NCBI GenBank assembly: GCA_024103135.1
Contig: JAGFIZ010000102.1
Span: forward strand, 1-64,000
From: Bradyrhizobiaceae bacterium
GTDB taxonomy: Bacteria; Bacteroidota; Ignavibacteria; Kapaibacteriales; Kapaibacteriaceae
Reading direction: 5' to 3'
Length of the DNA: 64,000 nucleotides
Below, one piece after another: positions 46,353 to 54,748 of the stretch. Position numbers and translations under genes: made by a program. Below the pieces are notes generated by a model. That model was not told the DNA's origin and did no database searches. It was given only the letters and a program-made list of their open reading frames with translations. Each line of letters opens with the position of its first letter. Position 1 is the first letter of the stretch.

Positions 46353-47099
46353 TTATATGTTTGAAAAACGAGATTGTCGAACCTCGCAATCAACTCCATA
46401 GTCAGTCAGTGTGTCGTTCCAGTAACGAAGAAATCGGTTCGGTGTACTAGGTGACAAGTAGACTCTCTCTATCAGCCTTCCAAGGTCAACCTCAACGCGT
46501 AATCCTGCACGGTCACTGCTAGGTAGAGCGCAATACTGCTCTTCAGATAGGGACACTAACATTCGCCACTCATTCTCATAGGAGTGGCCGACGTCTTTGT
46601 ACCAGAAAAGCTCGTCGTCAGTTGGCTGTCTGTAGAAGTGATTGTATCTACCTCTGGTAGCAATATTCACGTATTCAACAGGTCCTGCTGCAATGGTGTA
46701 GTCCCTTGGATCAACAATCAACGGTCTCTTGCTGTGAATGTAATTCCACGGATCACTCTGGATAGCAACACTGTCGCTTCCCTTGCCATAAATCTGCCAC
46801 ATACCGTATGATTCCATCTCAGCCTTATACCAGCATGATAAAAAGTTGCGATGTCCGGATTTACTCGAATATTTGTTGATGTAAGGATCAAGGGAATCCC
46901 CTGGACTCCGCTTCCACCAATCACCATCAATGGATCTGTACTGTCCTTCAAGCGCGAATTTGAACGCTGGATTGGAAGCCGACGGAAAGTAAAGGCATCG
47001 CGTCTGAAGTAGACTGAGAAACTTACACGCATCAATGTACCTCCATACCCAACGGGATTTGTTGCTGCTAGGCAAACGTTCCTTTAGTTTCAGAATCAT
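46353..47099 (-). CDS. DUF2971-like protein
   Basis: The 248-aa soluble protein follows the DUF2971 pattern: 'WRYIDACKFLSLLQTRCLYF' at the start, 'FLSCWYKAEMESYGMWQIYG' with 'SDSVAIQS' in the middle, and 'SYENEWRMLVSL' near the C-terminus. The biochemical role of the family is unknown to me, although it is frequent in defence islands. Its start overlaps the upstream related gene by 4 bp. It ends 176 bp before the hsdM start. Confidence 0.75.
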   Translation of the reverse strand: MILKLKERLPSSNKSRWVWRYIDACKFLSLLQTRCLYFPSASNPAFKFALEGQYRSIDGDWWKRSPGDSLDPYINKYSSKSGHRNFLSCWYKAEMESYGMWQIYGKGSDSVAIQSDPWNYIHSKRPLIVDPRDYTIAAGPVEYVNIATRGRYNHFYRQPTDDELFWYKDVGHSYENEWRMLVSLSEEQYCALPSSDRAGLRVEVDLGRLIERVYLSPSTPNRFLRYWNDTLTDYGVDCEVRQSRFSNI

Positions 47100-47848
47100 G
47101 ATGTTTCCGTAGCAGCATCGAGAGATGATCTCAACACCTCAATTTCTGGTTCCTGCCTTTGTATCTCTGCAAAGATTGTCCGAAACACAAATTCAGCAAC
47201 GTTAGGTCTGACAAGAACGCGCTCAACAAGAACGCTGGTATCGACTGGTACAATTCTGATGTCAGTCCGAGAGTCGGAGTCGTCAACTGTTGCTGACCCA
47301 AGAGGCACAGTAAGAAAGACGCCACTCTCAAATTCATAGCCTGAGTCACGTACACAAATCCAGCTCGAATTTGATTTCTGGTCATTGAGGCTAAACATAG
47401 AGGCAATAGTATAGGGTCCGGCATCAACGTATTCGACCGGTCGCAACTCAAATGATTGGGAGAGAGAATCAGGTAGGGCTCTAGTAATCAACTTGGGAGA
47501 TGTTTCAAGTGCTACTATTGGTGCGCTAGGCTGATCAAATCGCCAAAGGGCGTGCGATTCATGTTCACCCTGAGAAAGGTCCCAGATATGGTATGAAGCC
47601 GCCTCTACTGACAGCGGGATCAAGCTGAGGTCACTATGCCTTTCAGCTCTGGTGAAATCATTCATCACGGCTCTAATGGTCTTTTCGCCCGACTTGTAGG
47701 AGTACATGTTTTTGTAGGAATACGCACAATCGGCCCGTGTCATCGGGATTTCACGATACTTTAGCAAGTATAGAAGATCAGCAAGCGTCGAATATCGTCT
47801 GAGCCTGGCATCAGGCTTAAGTTTTGGGTCAATTGTGATTGGATCCAT
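47096..47848 (-). CDS. Second, divergent DUF2971-like protein
   Basis: The frame is open from 47983. The ATG at 47848 (250 aa, MDPITIDPKLKPDARLRRY) is preferred because the family similarity begins just after it. The blocks 'LRRYSTLADLLYLLKYREIP', 'GEHESHALWRF' and 'VEYVDAGPY' parallel those of the neighbouring DUF2971-like protein, so I read the two as distant paralogues acting as a pair. It lies between that gene (4-bp overlap) and the nucleotidyltransferase gene. Confidence 0.6.
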   Translation of the reverse strand: MDPITIDPKLKPDARLRRYSTLADLLYLLKYREIPMTRADCAYSYKNMYSYKSGEKTIRAVMNDFTRAERHSDLSLIPLSVEAASYHIWDLSQGEHESHALWRFDQPSAPIVALETSPKLITRALPDSLSQSFELRPVEYVDAGPYTIASMFSLNDQKSNSSWICVRDSGYEFESGVFLTVPLGSATVDDSDSRTDIRIVPVDTSVLVERVLVRPNVAEFVFRTIFAEIQRQEPEIEVLRSSLDAATETS

Positions 47849-47989
47849 GGGCATACAGCTAGGAAGAAAAAATCGGTTCTGTTCACAATTGACCTGCATT
47901 AACAGTAAACAGGGCAATGCAGGCACGTACGCGTAGTGCGAGAAACCCGACATATAAAACATCAGCGGAGCTAGGAGTCGCATGAAGAT

Positions 47990-48769
47990 TTATGGTACAA
48001 GCTTTTTTATCTCTTGCTCGGCTAATGCGGGCTTACCATTTAGCTCATACTCGTTCACTCTGCTTACAATGGACTTAGCCTGTTCTATTCTGTCTTTACG
48101 CCATTGGGCAGAGTTCCACTCAACACTTAGATTTTCGACTAAGTCAAAGAAATAGTCCCTCAAGCTTGTGCAGAAAAAGAAGTAACGTCCGGCGGCCCAT
48201 TGCTCTAGACTGAACGAATCAAAGACATATCCAGACCGCGCGTTCCAGTACTTTAATAGTCTGATCGCAGGCTTCAATTTGCTGTCACATCGTGTGTTGG
48301 CTGATGTGAGCTTAGTATTAAAATCGCGGGGCGATGTACCCATCCACTCCAGAAAACTTGTCTGAGGAGCAGGAATTCTGAACTCATAAAAAAAGCCCTC
48401 AATAGCTGGGACTAGGTCAAACTTGATGTGATTTAGGCTTAACACCACGGAGGGGTGCGATTGGACAATGTCCGACGACGAATAGTACTTCTCGGCGAAT
48501 CTCTTCAATCGACTCACATACGTTTGCGGTTTGTAGGTGTTATCGGCAAAGACAATCATGTAGTCTATGTCAGATTGCGAGTCCATGTTGCGCGGCAGGA
48601 TCGTTCCGCGGGTTGATGAACCGAACACAAACTGTTCCGAGATATCGTCACCGAAATGCAAGTCAAGACGGTTACGCAACGTATCGACCGATGAGCTGAT
48701 CGAACTACGTTCTTTTTCAGACAGGATCGCACTACCAGCTTTACTTGTCAGATGCGTCTGGACTGACAT
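47990..48769 (-). CDS. CD-NTase-like nucleotidyltransferase (SMODS/CBASS type)
   Basis: The 259-aa protein has the nucleotidyltransferase motif G50-S51 in 'FVFGSSTRGT', D67-x-D69 in 'SQSDIDYMIVF' and a third carboxylate, D118, in 'HIKFDLVPA'. An OAS1-like helical C-terminus follows ('LKPAIRLLKYWNARSGYVFD'). CD-NTases make cyclic or linear oligonucleotide second messengers on phage infection. It is shorter than most (about 300-400 aa). It lies 3 bp after a SLATT effector gene, a pairing known for CBASS-like systems. Confidence 0.82.
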   Translation of the reverse strand: MSVQTHLTSKAGSAILSEKERSSISSSVDTLRNRLDLHFGDDISEQFVFGSSTRGTILPRNMDSQSDIDYMIVFADNTYKPQTYVSRLKRFAEKYYSSSDIVQSHPSVVLSLNHIKFDLVPAIEGFFYEFRIPAPQTSFLEWMGTSPRDFNTKLTSANTRCDSKLKPAIRLLKYWNARSGYVFDSFSLEQWAAGRYFFFCTSLRDYFFDLVENLSVEWNSAQWRKDRIEQAKSIVSRVNEYELNGKPALAEQEIKKLVP

Positions 48770-48772
48770 TGC

Positions 48773-49264
48773 TTACTCACTGTAATCGGACTCCCCATTC
48801 TTGATTCCAATCTTTGCTTTGTTGTACGCCCAGTCCGGTATCTGTGGGGATGACGCATTTAGGTCGTCTCGCTTGACGACTAGTTCTTCGAATACGGCCT
48901 GGATATCATCGTCGGATCTGTCGCTTTTTGTGACAATGTTTAGAAATATCCTGGCCCTATTTCGCAGAGTAAGGTACTCTCCTGCACATCTCCTATGAGA
49001 CAGAGTCCATTCATTCGGATTCAAGAACGTGCTGACTGCAGTAATAGCCGCTACCGTGACTGCTAAGCTTCCGGCTAAAATATCCGATCCCTTAAAAGCA
49101 CTGACCCCAGCTAACGCCGCAGCGATAACATTGGGGATACCAATCCAGAGATGAATCGATCTCCATCGAGTAGCAGCGTTGTAGTGAGACTTCGCTGAGT
49201 GCAGTGCGTCTTCTGCAATCCGCTTAGCTTCGTTTCTGTACTCTGATAGTAGTTCGGGGCGCAC
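48773..49264 (-). CDS. SLATT-domain two-helix membrane effector
   Basis: The 163-aa protein has an N-terminal amphipathic helix, two membrane helices at about residues 36-57 and 61-81, and a helical C-terminus ('NEWTLSHRRCAGEYLTLRNR'), the SLATT (SMODS- and SLOG-associated 2TM) layout. Such effectors are thought to form membrane pores on binding the CD-NTase product and so kill or arrest the infected cell. It is the first gene of the cassette. No start downstream of 49264 would retain the N-terminal helix. Confidence 0.83.
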   Translation of the reverse strand: MRPELLSEYRNEAKRIAEDALHSAKSHYNAATRWRSIHLWIGIPNVIAAALAGVSAFKGSDILAGSLAVTVAAITAVSTFLNPNEWTLSHRRCAGEYLTLRNRARIFLNIVTKSDRSDDDIQAVFEELVVKRDDLNASSPQIPDWAYNKAKIGIKNGESDYSE

Positions 49265-50580
49265 TTGTGTTGTTCTGATCTGCCGTGACTAGCATACTGT
49301 CAGTAAAATATAGTCACAACTATCCGCATGCACCTCATCAACTCACAAGAAAACATGCGTCGGACGGATGTAAGTCTTTGAATCCATTTGTATTAGTTGG
49401 CAGTGCCGGAGTCATTCGCGTCCCAATCGGTCCCAATACATCACAAATTCGCACAAGAATGCCCAAGAATGCACGAAAGGTCTCCCAAACTCGCACAGGA
49501 ATTCAAGGCGAATGGCTCCGCACGATGTGAGTGGCTACCACAACTTGCCTCCTAGTGATCTTAAAAAGTCAGGTTTGAGGATTGCGCGAGCCTTCCATAT
49601 CTCACACAGCTCGGTACCGCAGACGGAAGCTCAATCTTCACCTTGTGCTCCACCATTTCCGAAAGTTGTAAGGTGCAAATGCGTTGGTCTCAGAACCCGG
49701 GATTTAGGCTGACCTCGGATACGAGTCATTTCGTTGGTGACTTTGCAAGAAAGGTCAGAGTAGCCAAAGCCTCCTGTGAAGTTCAGATGGAGCTTGCCGT
49801 ACACGGCGTCTTCTGTAAAGGAGTTTCTCACATAAAAAGAAGCTGGCCGCTGGTCCTTATTCGGAGTTTAGAGTGATGGGGATTGCTTTTTTGCCAGGCT
49901 ACCATGCTGGGACCATTGCCTCGACCTTGTCTATCTGTTCTTTGTCTGCCCCGCAGTTGCCGAAACTTTCACCTTGAAGAACCATGTCAGCGTTTTCGCG
50001 GTAGCCGATGCCACTGCCGCCAAATCAATGCTGGCACATGTCGTAGGATCCGCCTTCGTCAATACTTTGTTCCTCGCCTGCATGAATGATCAGGGCAAGG
50101 ACCTCTTTGAGAATTCATCTCGCAAAGAGATTCGTCCCCAGCAGAACTGTAGCGTGGCAGGATTCAAGATCGAATTCCAGCAACTAATGCTAGTGTTCAC
50201 AATATCAAATTGTTATCAGCTCGGCTGTAAAGGTCGTGACTGCGTTAGGCAGTCCATTAGCAATTGCCTGTGTTCTCAACAGAATAGGTCTGCACTTTTG
50301 AGTGATGAGAGTTCATGAATACGTGTTAACACGGATTTTTTGTTGACTAAACACTTGCAGTGGCAGTGACAATAATGTATACTTGCCATCGCTGATGACG
50401 AAGCTTTTGCGGGAAGTGGGACTCCCAACCAGGCGAAGTCGTTCGGCAGAGATTACTGAATTTTGGTGACTTGTGGTCTTAATGTAAGACTCCAATCCAC
50501 CGATCAATTGTACATGTTGGGGATGTGCATTCTATTAACCGAATGATGTGGATTTTCCACATCTAGTAATAGAGGTGTAT
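49265..50580. other. Gene-poor stretch, probable right end of the island
   Basis: About 1.3 kb holds no reading frame with recognisable family features. The longest (49974-50318 plus, 114 codons) has no signal, motif or coupled neighbour. The sequence should contain the promoter of the minus-strand CBASS-like cassette near 49265-49330 and the promoter of the plus-strand operon starting at 50581. I looked for a copy of the tRNA-Phe 3' end here and saw none. Decayed genes or a non-coding RNA are possible. Confidence 0.5.
50545..50563. promoter_or_regulatory. Perfect hairpin just upstream of the surface operon
   Basis: Arms GATGTGGA and TCCACATC (8 bp) enclose a 3-base loop. The hairpin ends 17 bp before the ATG at 50581 and lies in the expected 5' untranslated region. 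It may be an operator or an mRNA structure controlling translation of the first operon gene. Confidence 0.35.
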
Positions 50581-51471
50581 ATGGTCAGGATTCTTTCGCT
50601 CCTTGCCGTCCTCGTGGTGATCACGTTAAGTGCGCTCAATGTTTCTGCGCAAGGTGTTCCACCTCCCTGTGTCCCGGATTGTTTTGGCAATCCATTTGGT
50701 CCAACCCAGAAAATTGTATTTACCACACCGGGTGGATGCACCGTTCGTGTCTGGTACTCGTGGAGAATTGCATGTGGCTTATACCGCGATCTAGCTATTC
50801 AGAAGATTGAGATCCTGGGTTCTTGCGGGCAACCGTCCTCCATGTTAATGGACGACATCACGGAACACCTGTTTCTTACAAACCCCATGGGCTTCCCCGA
50901 ACCGGATACGGCTGAGTGCGACACGCTTTATCGCGTTACCAGGGGTCAGTGTTGGCGCAGAGATACGGTTGACTGTGATGGGGACACTCTTATGCTTCCA
51001 TGTAGCAGTGGTCCAAGCTGCTGCTTGGTGCGATATGAGGTTTGCCTTGACTCCGCAGGCACCAAGACCGTTCGACCCTTTGCGGCTGAGGTGTTAATCG
51101 ACACATGTATCGTACCACCTGGTGCCACATGCGAGAATGTGTGCACTGTGCCTCATTACAAAGCCCCATCTCACAGTGGAGCAACGATAAGCACTAAGCA
51201 TTCTTCAATTGGTGCTAGCTCAGTTAGAGTTATCCCTAATCCGGTGAGCAGTGATCTAACTGTTGCGGTTCGCGGACTAACTCCTGGTGTTTGGACGGCT
51301 ACTGTTGTCACAAGCACAGGGCAAAGCGTAGTTACGGAAGTCCTAATAGTGAATGCTTCAGGTATTGGTGAGATCTTCATCGACTCCAGAAGTATGGCTA
51401 TTGGTACACACGCGCTGCGACTAACAAATGGTTCTGAGTCTTACAGCTCAACCTTTGTCGTGAGCAGGTAA
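50581..51471 (+). CDS. Cys-rich exported protein with T9SS-type sorting domain
   Basis: The ATG at 50581 follows an AGAGGTG ribosome site and opens the signal peptide MVRILSLLAVLVVITLSALN. The product is 296 aa. The N-terminal domain is Cys-rich ('PPPCVPDCFG', 'GGCTVRVWYSWRIACG', 'GQCWRRDTVDCDGD', 'GPSCCLVRYEVC'), implying several disulphides. From about residue 217 a T9SS sorting domain follows ('VRVIPNPVSSDLTVAV'). The Cys-rich part is related to the product at 61113-61859. It is the first gene of the surface operon. Confidence 0.78.
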   Translation: MVRILSLLAVLVVITLSALNVSAQGVPPPCVPDCFGNPFGPTQKIVFTTPGGCTVRVWYSWRIACGLYRDLAIQKIEILGSCGQPSSMLMDDITEHLFLTNPMGFPEPDTAECDTLYRVTRGQCWRRDTVDCDGDTLMLPCSSGPSCCLVRYEVCLDSAGTKTVRPFAAEVLIDTCIVPPGATCENVCTVPHYKAPSHSGATISTKHSSIGASSVRVIPNPVSSDLTVAVRGLTPGVWTATVVTSTGQSVVTEVLIVNASGIGEIFIDSRSMAIGTHALRLTNGSESYSSTFVVSR

Positions 51472-51494
51472 TCGGTTACTAACCAGGTAACGTC

Positions 51495-53681
51495 ATGAAC
51501 CCTCGACACAACATCTCCTTGGTTCTGCTGTTGGTTGCAGTCGCTGGCGGTGCTCAAGCCTCCAGCGATTCAGCAGCAAAGGTTCGGAATCCCGACCTGA
51601 TAATGAGACATCGGTTTGTCTACACGGATGATGTAGACAAGGATGTGGCTGCGTTGCGACTCAAGCCTTCAACACTACTAGCTGGTGTCAAAGTTGCCCT
51701 TGGTGGCGAAAAGGGGGCTCTGGTACGTTTGAGAGTTGTTAACGCTCCGCACTACGTCAGCACAGCCAGAGGTGCTCTGGACTTTGTTCCTCCCGTTGAG
51801 GTAGTAAAGGAAACTGCTGGACCAGAGGTCGCAACTCTAACCTTTCAAGAACCTGTGTCCATTCCGCACGGCTGGTGCTTTGTGGTCGTTGAGAGGGTAG
51901 TAGGAAAGGCGGCGTTGCTTACTAGTAACGCAGACTGTCCATTATTGTGTGAAGGAAGCCAGGGGGACATTTACCCACGACAGTTAGTTGTCCATGGTGA
52001 TAAATGGACACATGCAAAATCACAATACGCGGTAGAAGCACTCACCGCACCTGCCGACTCAGATGGTTCGAATTCCTGGACGTTAGATACTGTTCCTACT
52101 AGCACCTTCAACGTTGTAGCAGATCGCAAAAGATTCACGTGCAATGCTGTGCTACAATCGAAACCCGGAAGCGTGCCCATGGTGCTAGTCAATGGGTCGC
52201 AGTATAAGATCAATCAGAATTCTCTGGACACCACCATCGAGGGCCAACATCAAGATCTACTGCGCATTGGAAGTGTTGTTGTACCAGTATCTGGTGAGGC
52301 GCCGTTGTTTGTTGAGTTGCCACTTGGAGACCACATTGGCAGAGTGTATCAACGAACTGGATTGAAGGCGACTGCGCTTGTTTCAGAATTTTCCATCCCT
52401 CGCATAAACAGGATATTAAGCGCCGCGGTTGCTGATGTCAATGGAGATGGACTAGAAGATGTTATAGTGATTTCAGAATCGGAATCAGGAAAACCTGATG
52501 TCTTTGTGGTGGAGAGCGGTGATGATAGCGGGTACGATGTGCATCTCCAAAATGCTTTTCAGCTCATAACCACTCCCACTTCCGTTAATGCAGGTGATCT
52601 TAATGATGACGGTTTGGTAGACCTTGTGTGGACTGTTGCTGATAGACCAGCGTTGCTTGTCACATTCCAATCTCAAATTGGAGGATGGAAACTGGACAGC
52701 ATCAACCGCGATGCTTCGATAAGTGAAAGTCTGCGCCCTGTCTTTTATCCTAATCATGGGATGAGACCGGGTTTGACGGCGGGCTACCGCAGGACAATTG
52801 AAGTTAAGGATGCAGCTCACATTGAGCTGTGTGGTCAAGCAGTCTCAGTCTCACAATCTTCGTTTCTAACGAGGGATGCCGCACAGATTCTTCCGATATC
52901 GGTCGGTCAGAATAGTTCCCGGAGCCTAGTCATTCCAGGATGTACTTGTCAGCCGACGATGGTTGTAAATGTAGATGAAGGCATAGCGTCTGACATGACT
53001 GGGCAGTGTCCAATTGGAAAAGGACTTCCCGTTAGCGAAGCACTTGTTTTCACGAGCGCATCTGGTTCGTTAGGTATCATAACTGTGGGCGATAGCGGGA
53101 TAGCGCTCAACTCTCAGAGGGCCAATGGCTCAAAACCCGAGATCTTACTTTACAGGAATGGACCACATAACGGTGCATTTGTGAGATATCAAGTTGCTGG
53201 TGTATGGTACTCTACAATTGCATCACAGTCGTTTGGAGGGGCAAGCCAGCTTACAGATGCCTCCGTCGCGGGGATAGACACAGACGAAATTGATTCCCTG
53301 ATTGTCACCTGGCCCGGACAGCCCAGAAAACAAGAGTTGTTCACTAGGACTCTGGATGGATTCCCATCCGTGATAGCATTTGGAACAGGCCGTCCATATG
53401 AACAACCTTCCCGTCTTGAAATCTCCGTGGTGCCTAATCCTGTTTCCGATCATGCGCGAATTGTCGTTAAAGGTCCACCAGATGTTTCGCTTACCGTGCG
53501 AGTCACAAACACACAAGGCCGCGTCCTATTCGAACAGATGTGTGTAACCGATGCTACTGGTCAAGTAGAGATATCATTTGACCCAGATGATACCGAGGTC
53601 TCAGCAGCAGGTTCGCTCATTGCAACAGCCTCTGGGCAGGGTATGCAGGCTTCGAAATCTTTTGTTGTTATCAAGAACTAG
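51495..53681 (+). CDS. T9SS-exported FG-GAP/VCBS and ASPIC-like protein
   Basis: The 728-aa protein has a signal peptide (to 'GGAQAS'). FG-GAP/VCBS-type calcium-binding repeats lie around residues 310-375 ('VADVNGDGLEDVIVIS' and 'AGDLNDDGLVDLVWTV'). A region near 'VAGIDTDEIDSLIVTWPG' resembles the ASPIC/UnbV domain that often follows FG-GAP repeats. The C-terminus is a T9SS sorting domain ('EISVVPNPVSDHARIVVKG'). It is probably a surface adhesin or complex scaffold. It starts 23 bp after the Cys-rich gene. Confidence 0.8.
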   Translation: MNPRHNISLVLLLVAVAGGAQASSDSAAKVRNPDLIMRHRFVYTDDVDKDVAALRLKPSTLLAGVKVALGGEKGALVRLRVVNAPHYVSTARGALDFVPPVEVVKETAGPEVATLTFQEPVSIPHGWCFVVVERVVGKAALLTSNADCPLLCEGSQGDIYPRQLVVHGDKWTHAKSQYAVEALTAPADSDGSNSWTLDTVPTSTFNVVADRKRFTCNAVLQSKPGSVPMVLVNGSQYKINQNSLDTTIEGQHQDLLRIGSVVVPVSGEAPLFVELPLGDHIGRVYQRTGLKATALVSEFSIPRINRILSAAVADVNGDGLEDVIVISESESGKPDVFVVESGDDSGYDVHLQNAFQLITTPTSVNAGDLNDDGLVDLVWTVADRPALLVTFQSQIGGWKLDSINRDASISESLRPVFYPNHGMRPGLTAGYRRTIEVKDAAHIELCGQAVSVSQSSFLTRDAAQILPISVGQNSSRSLVIPGCTCQPTMVVNVDEGIASDMTGQCPIGKGLPVSEALVFTSASGSLGIITVGDSGIALNSQRANGSKPEILLYRNGPHNGAFVRYQVAGVWYSTIASQSFGGASQLTDASVAGIDTDEIDSLIVTWPGQPRKQELFTRTLDGFPSVIAFGTGRPYEQPSRLEISVVPNPVSDHARIVVKGPPDVSLTVRVTNTQGRVLFEQMCVTDATGQVEISFDPDDTEVSAAGSLIATASGQGMQASKSFVVIKN

Positions 53682-53696
53682 TTGCCAAGAGCACCT

Positions 53697-54263
53697 ATGA
53701 ACAACCTCGCAGTTAGCGAAACGAAATCTTTGAGTCGTGTTGCTTTGATAGCAAGCATCGTAAGCGCAGTTCTCTCGTTGCTACTTGTTGTGGCAGTAAT
53801 GACGGGATGGCTCACAGGTGCACCTAAGGTAGGTTATGTCCGGACAGGTGAGGTTATCTCCGGAAGCGTCGCATTCAAAAGTGCGCGCTCTAGCTATGAG
53901 AAACAGATCATGGCTTGGCAGACAAATCTTGATACGTTGGAGTCAGAGTATGCAAGGAATCTGAGTCAGTTTAACAGCGCCTCACTGCAAATGGACGATG
54001 ATGCAAGGGAAAGCCACCAGATAGGACTTGCAGAGCAACGCGCAACAATCGAGCGTTACTCGACGGCTATCAGCCAACGGGCAAAAGAAGAAGAGAAAAG
54101 GTTGTCAGATAGTCTGCTCAAGCAGATAAACGCATCGGTTGAACAGTATGGCCGAGAGCATGGATACGATGTAATCCTGGGTACCACATCAGAAGGTAGT
54201 CTGTTGTATGGATCCGAAGCGACAGACATTACAAAGAACGTGCTCGACTTTATCAACAGATGA
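53697..54263 (+). CDS. OmpH/Skp-like periplasmic protein with membrane anchor
   Basis: The ATG at 53697 is chosen over a TTG at 53682 in the same frame. The 188-aa product has one N-terminal membrane helix ('VALIASIVSAVLSLLLVVAV'), then 'VGYVRTGEVISGSVAFKSAR', a long charged coiled coil and the C-terminal 'YGREHGYDVILGTTSEGSLL', all typical of OmpH/Skp. Skp chaperones carry unfolded outer-membrane or secreted proteins through the periplasm. In this operon the natural client would be the 2122-aa RHS-like protein or the barrels; that is inference. Confidence 0.8.
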   Translation: MNNLAVSETKSLSRVALIASIVSAVLSLLLVVAVMTGWLTGAPKVGYVRTGEVISGSVAFKSARSSYEKQIMAWQTNLDTLESEYARNLSQFNSASLQMDDDARESHQIGLAEQRATIERYSTAISQRAKEEEKRLSDSLLKQINASVEQYGREHGYDVILGTTSEGSLLYGSEATDITKNVLDFINR

Positions 54264-54748
54264 AACTTCATGTTGCGATATCGGCTTCGCTGATCGCCGC
54301 TGCGGTGCTAATAGTGTTGTACCTGGTACGCATCTCCGGCCCAGTTATAAACGGGGAGCTGGCTTTTCGATTTACTGCGAGGAATCTCGTAGTACAGCTC
54401 TATAGCATGTCGACCACCAAAGAAGACATAGCAAAATACCGGCTGGAAGTTGTAGACACTGCAAGTCAGATCAACCCATTGGTTCGTGGCGTACATGACT
54501 ACAACGATTTCCGTCAACGAGTAATGGTTGCTACGATCAGCGATGTTAGTGGATGGTCTGTCTCCACAACTGGTGGTAGCATTGTTGAAGGCAAGTGGCG
54601 ATGTGAGGACACACAGACTATATCGGGTAAGCTCATCTTCCATATCGTGTTCCCGAATGTGCAAGTTCAGGATGTGGTGGAGTTGAGTTGGCGCGATCAG
54701 CTATTCGAAACAGGAACGCACAAGTTCAAACCTGGACAGGGAATATGA
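54260..54748 (+). CDS. Single-span membrane protein of unknown function
   Basis: The 162-aa product overlaps both neighbours by 4 bp (ATGA at each end). One N-terminal membrane helix ('VAISASLIAAAVLIVLYLVR') is followed by a small beta-type periplasmic domain. No family is recognised. Its place between the OmpH-like gene and the giant RHS-like gene suggests a helper role in its export or display. Confidence 0.62.
   Translation: MKLHVAISASLIAAAVLIVLYLVRISGPVINGELAFRFTARNLVVQLYSMSTTKEDIAKYRLEVVDTASQINPLVRGVHDYNDFRQRVMVATISDVSGWSVSTTGGSIVEGKWRCEDTQTISGKLIFHIVFPNVQVQDVVELSWRDQLFETGTHKFKPGQGI

Noticed and set aside
49974-50318. A 114-codon plus-strand frame in the gene-poor stretch
   Set aside because: It has no signal, motif or coupled neighbour, and its composition looks like random translation.
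50467-50475. Nine-base match CTTGTGGTC to the complement of the tRNA-Phe 3' flank, as a possible att site
   Set aside because: It is in inverted rather than direct orientation and too short to stand out from chance in 16 kb.
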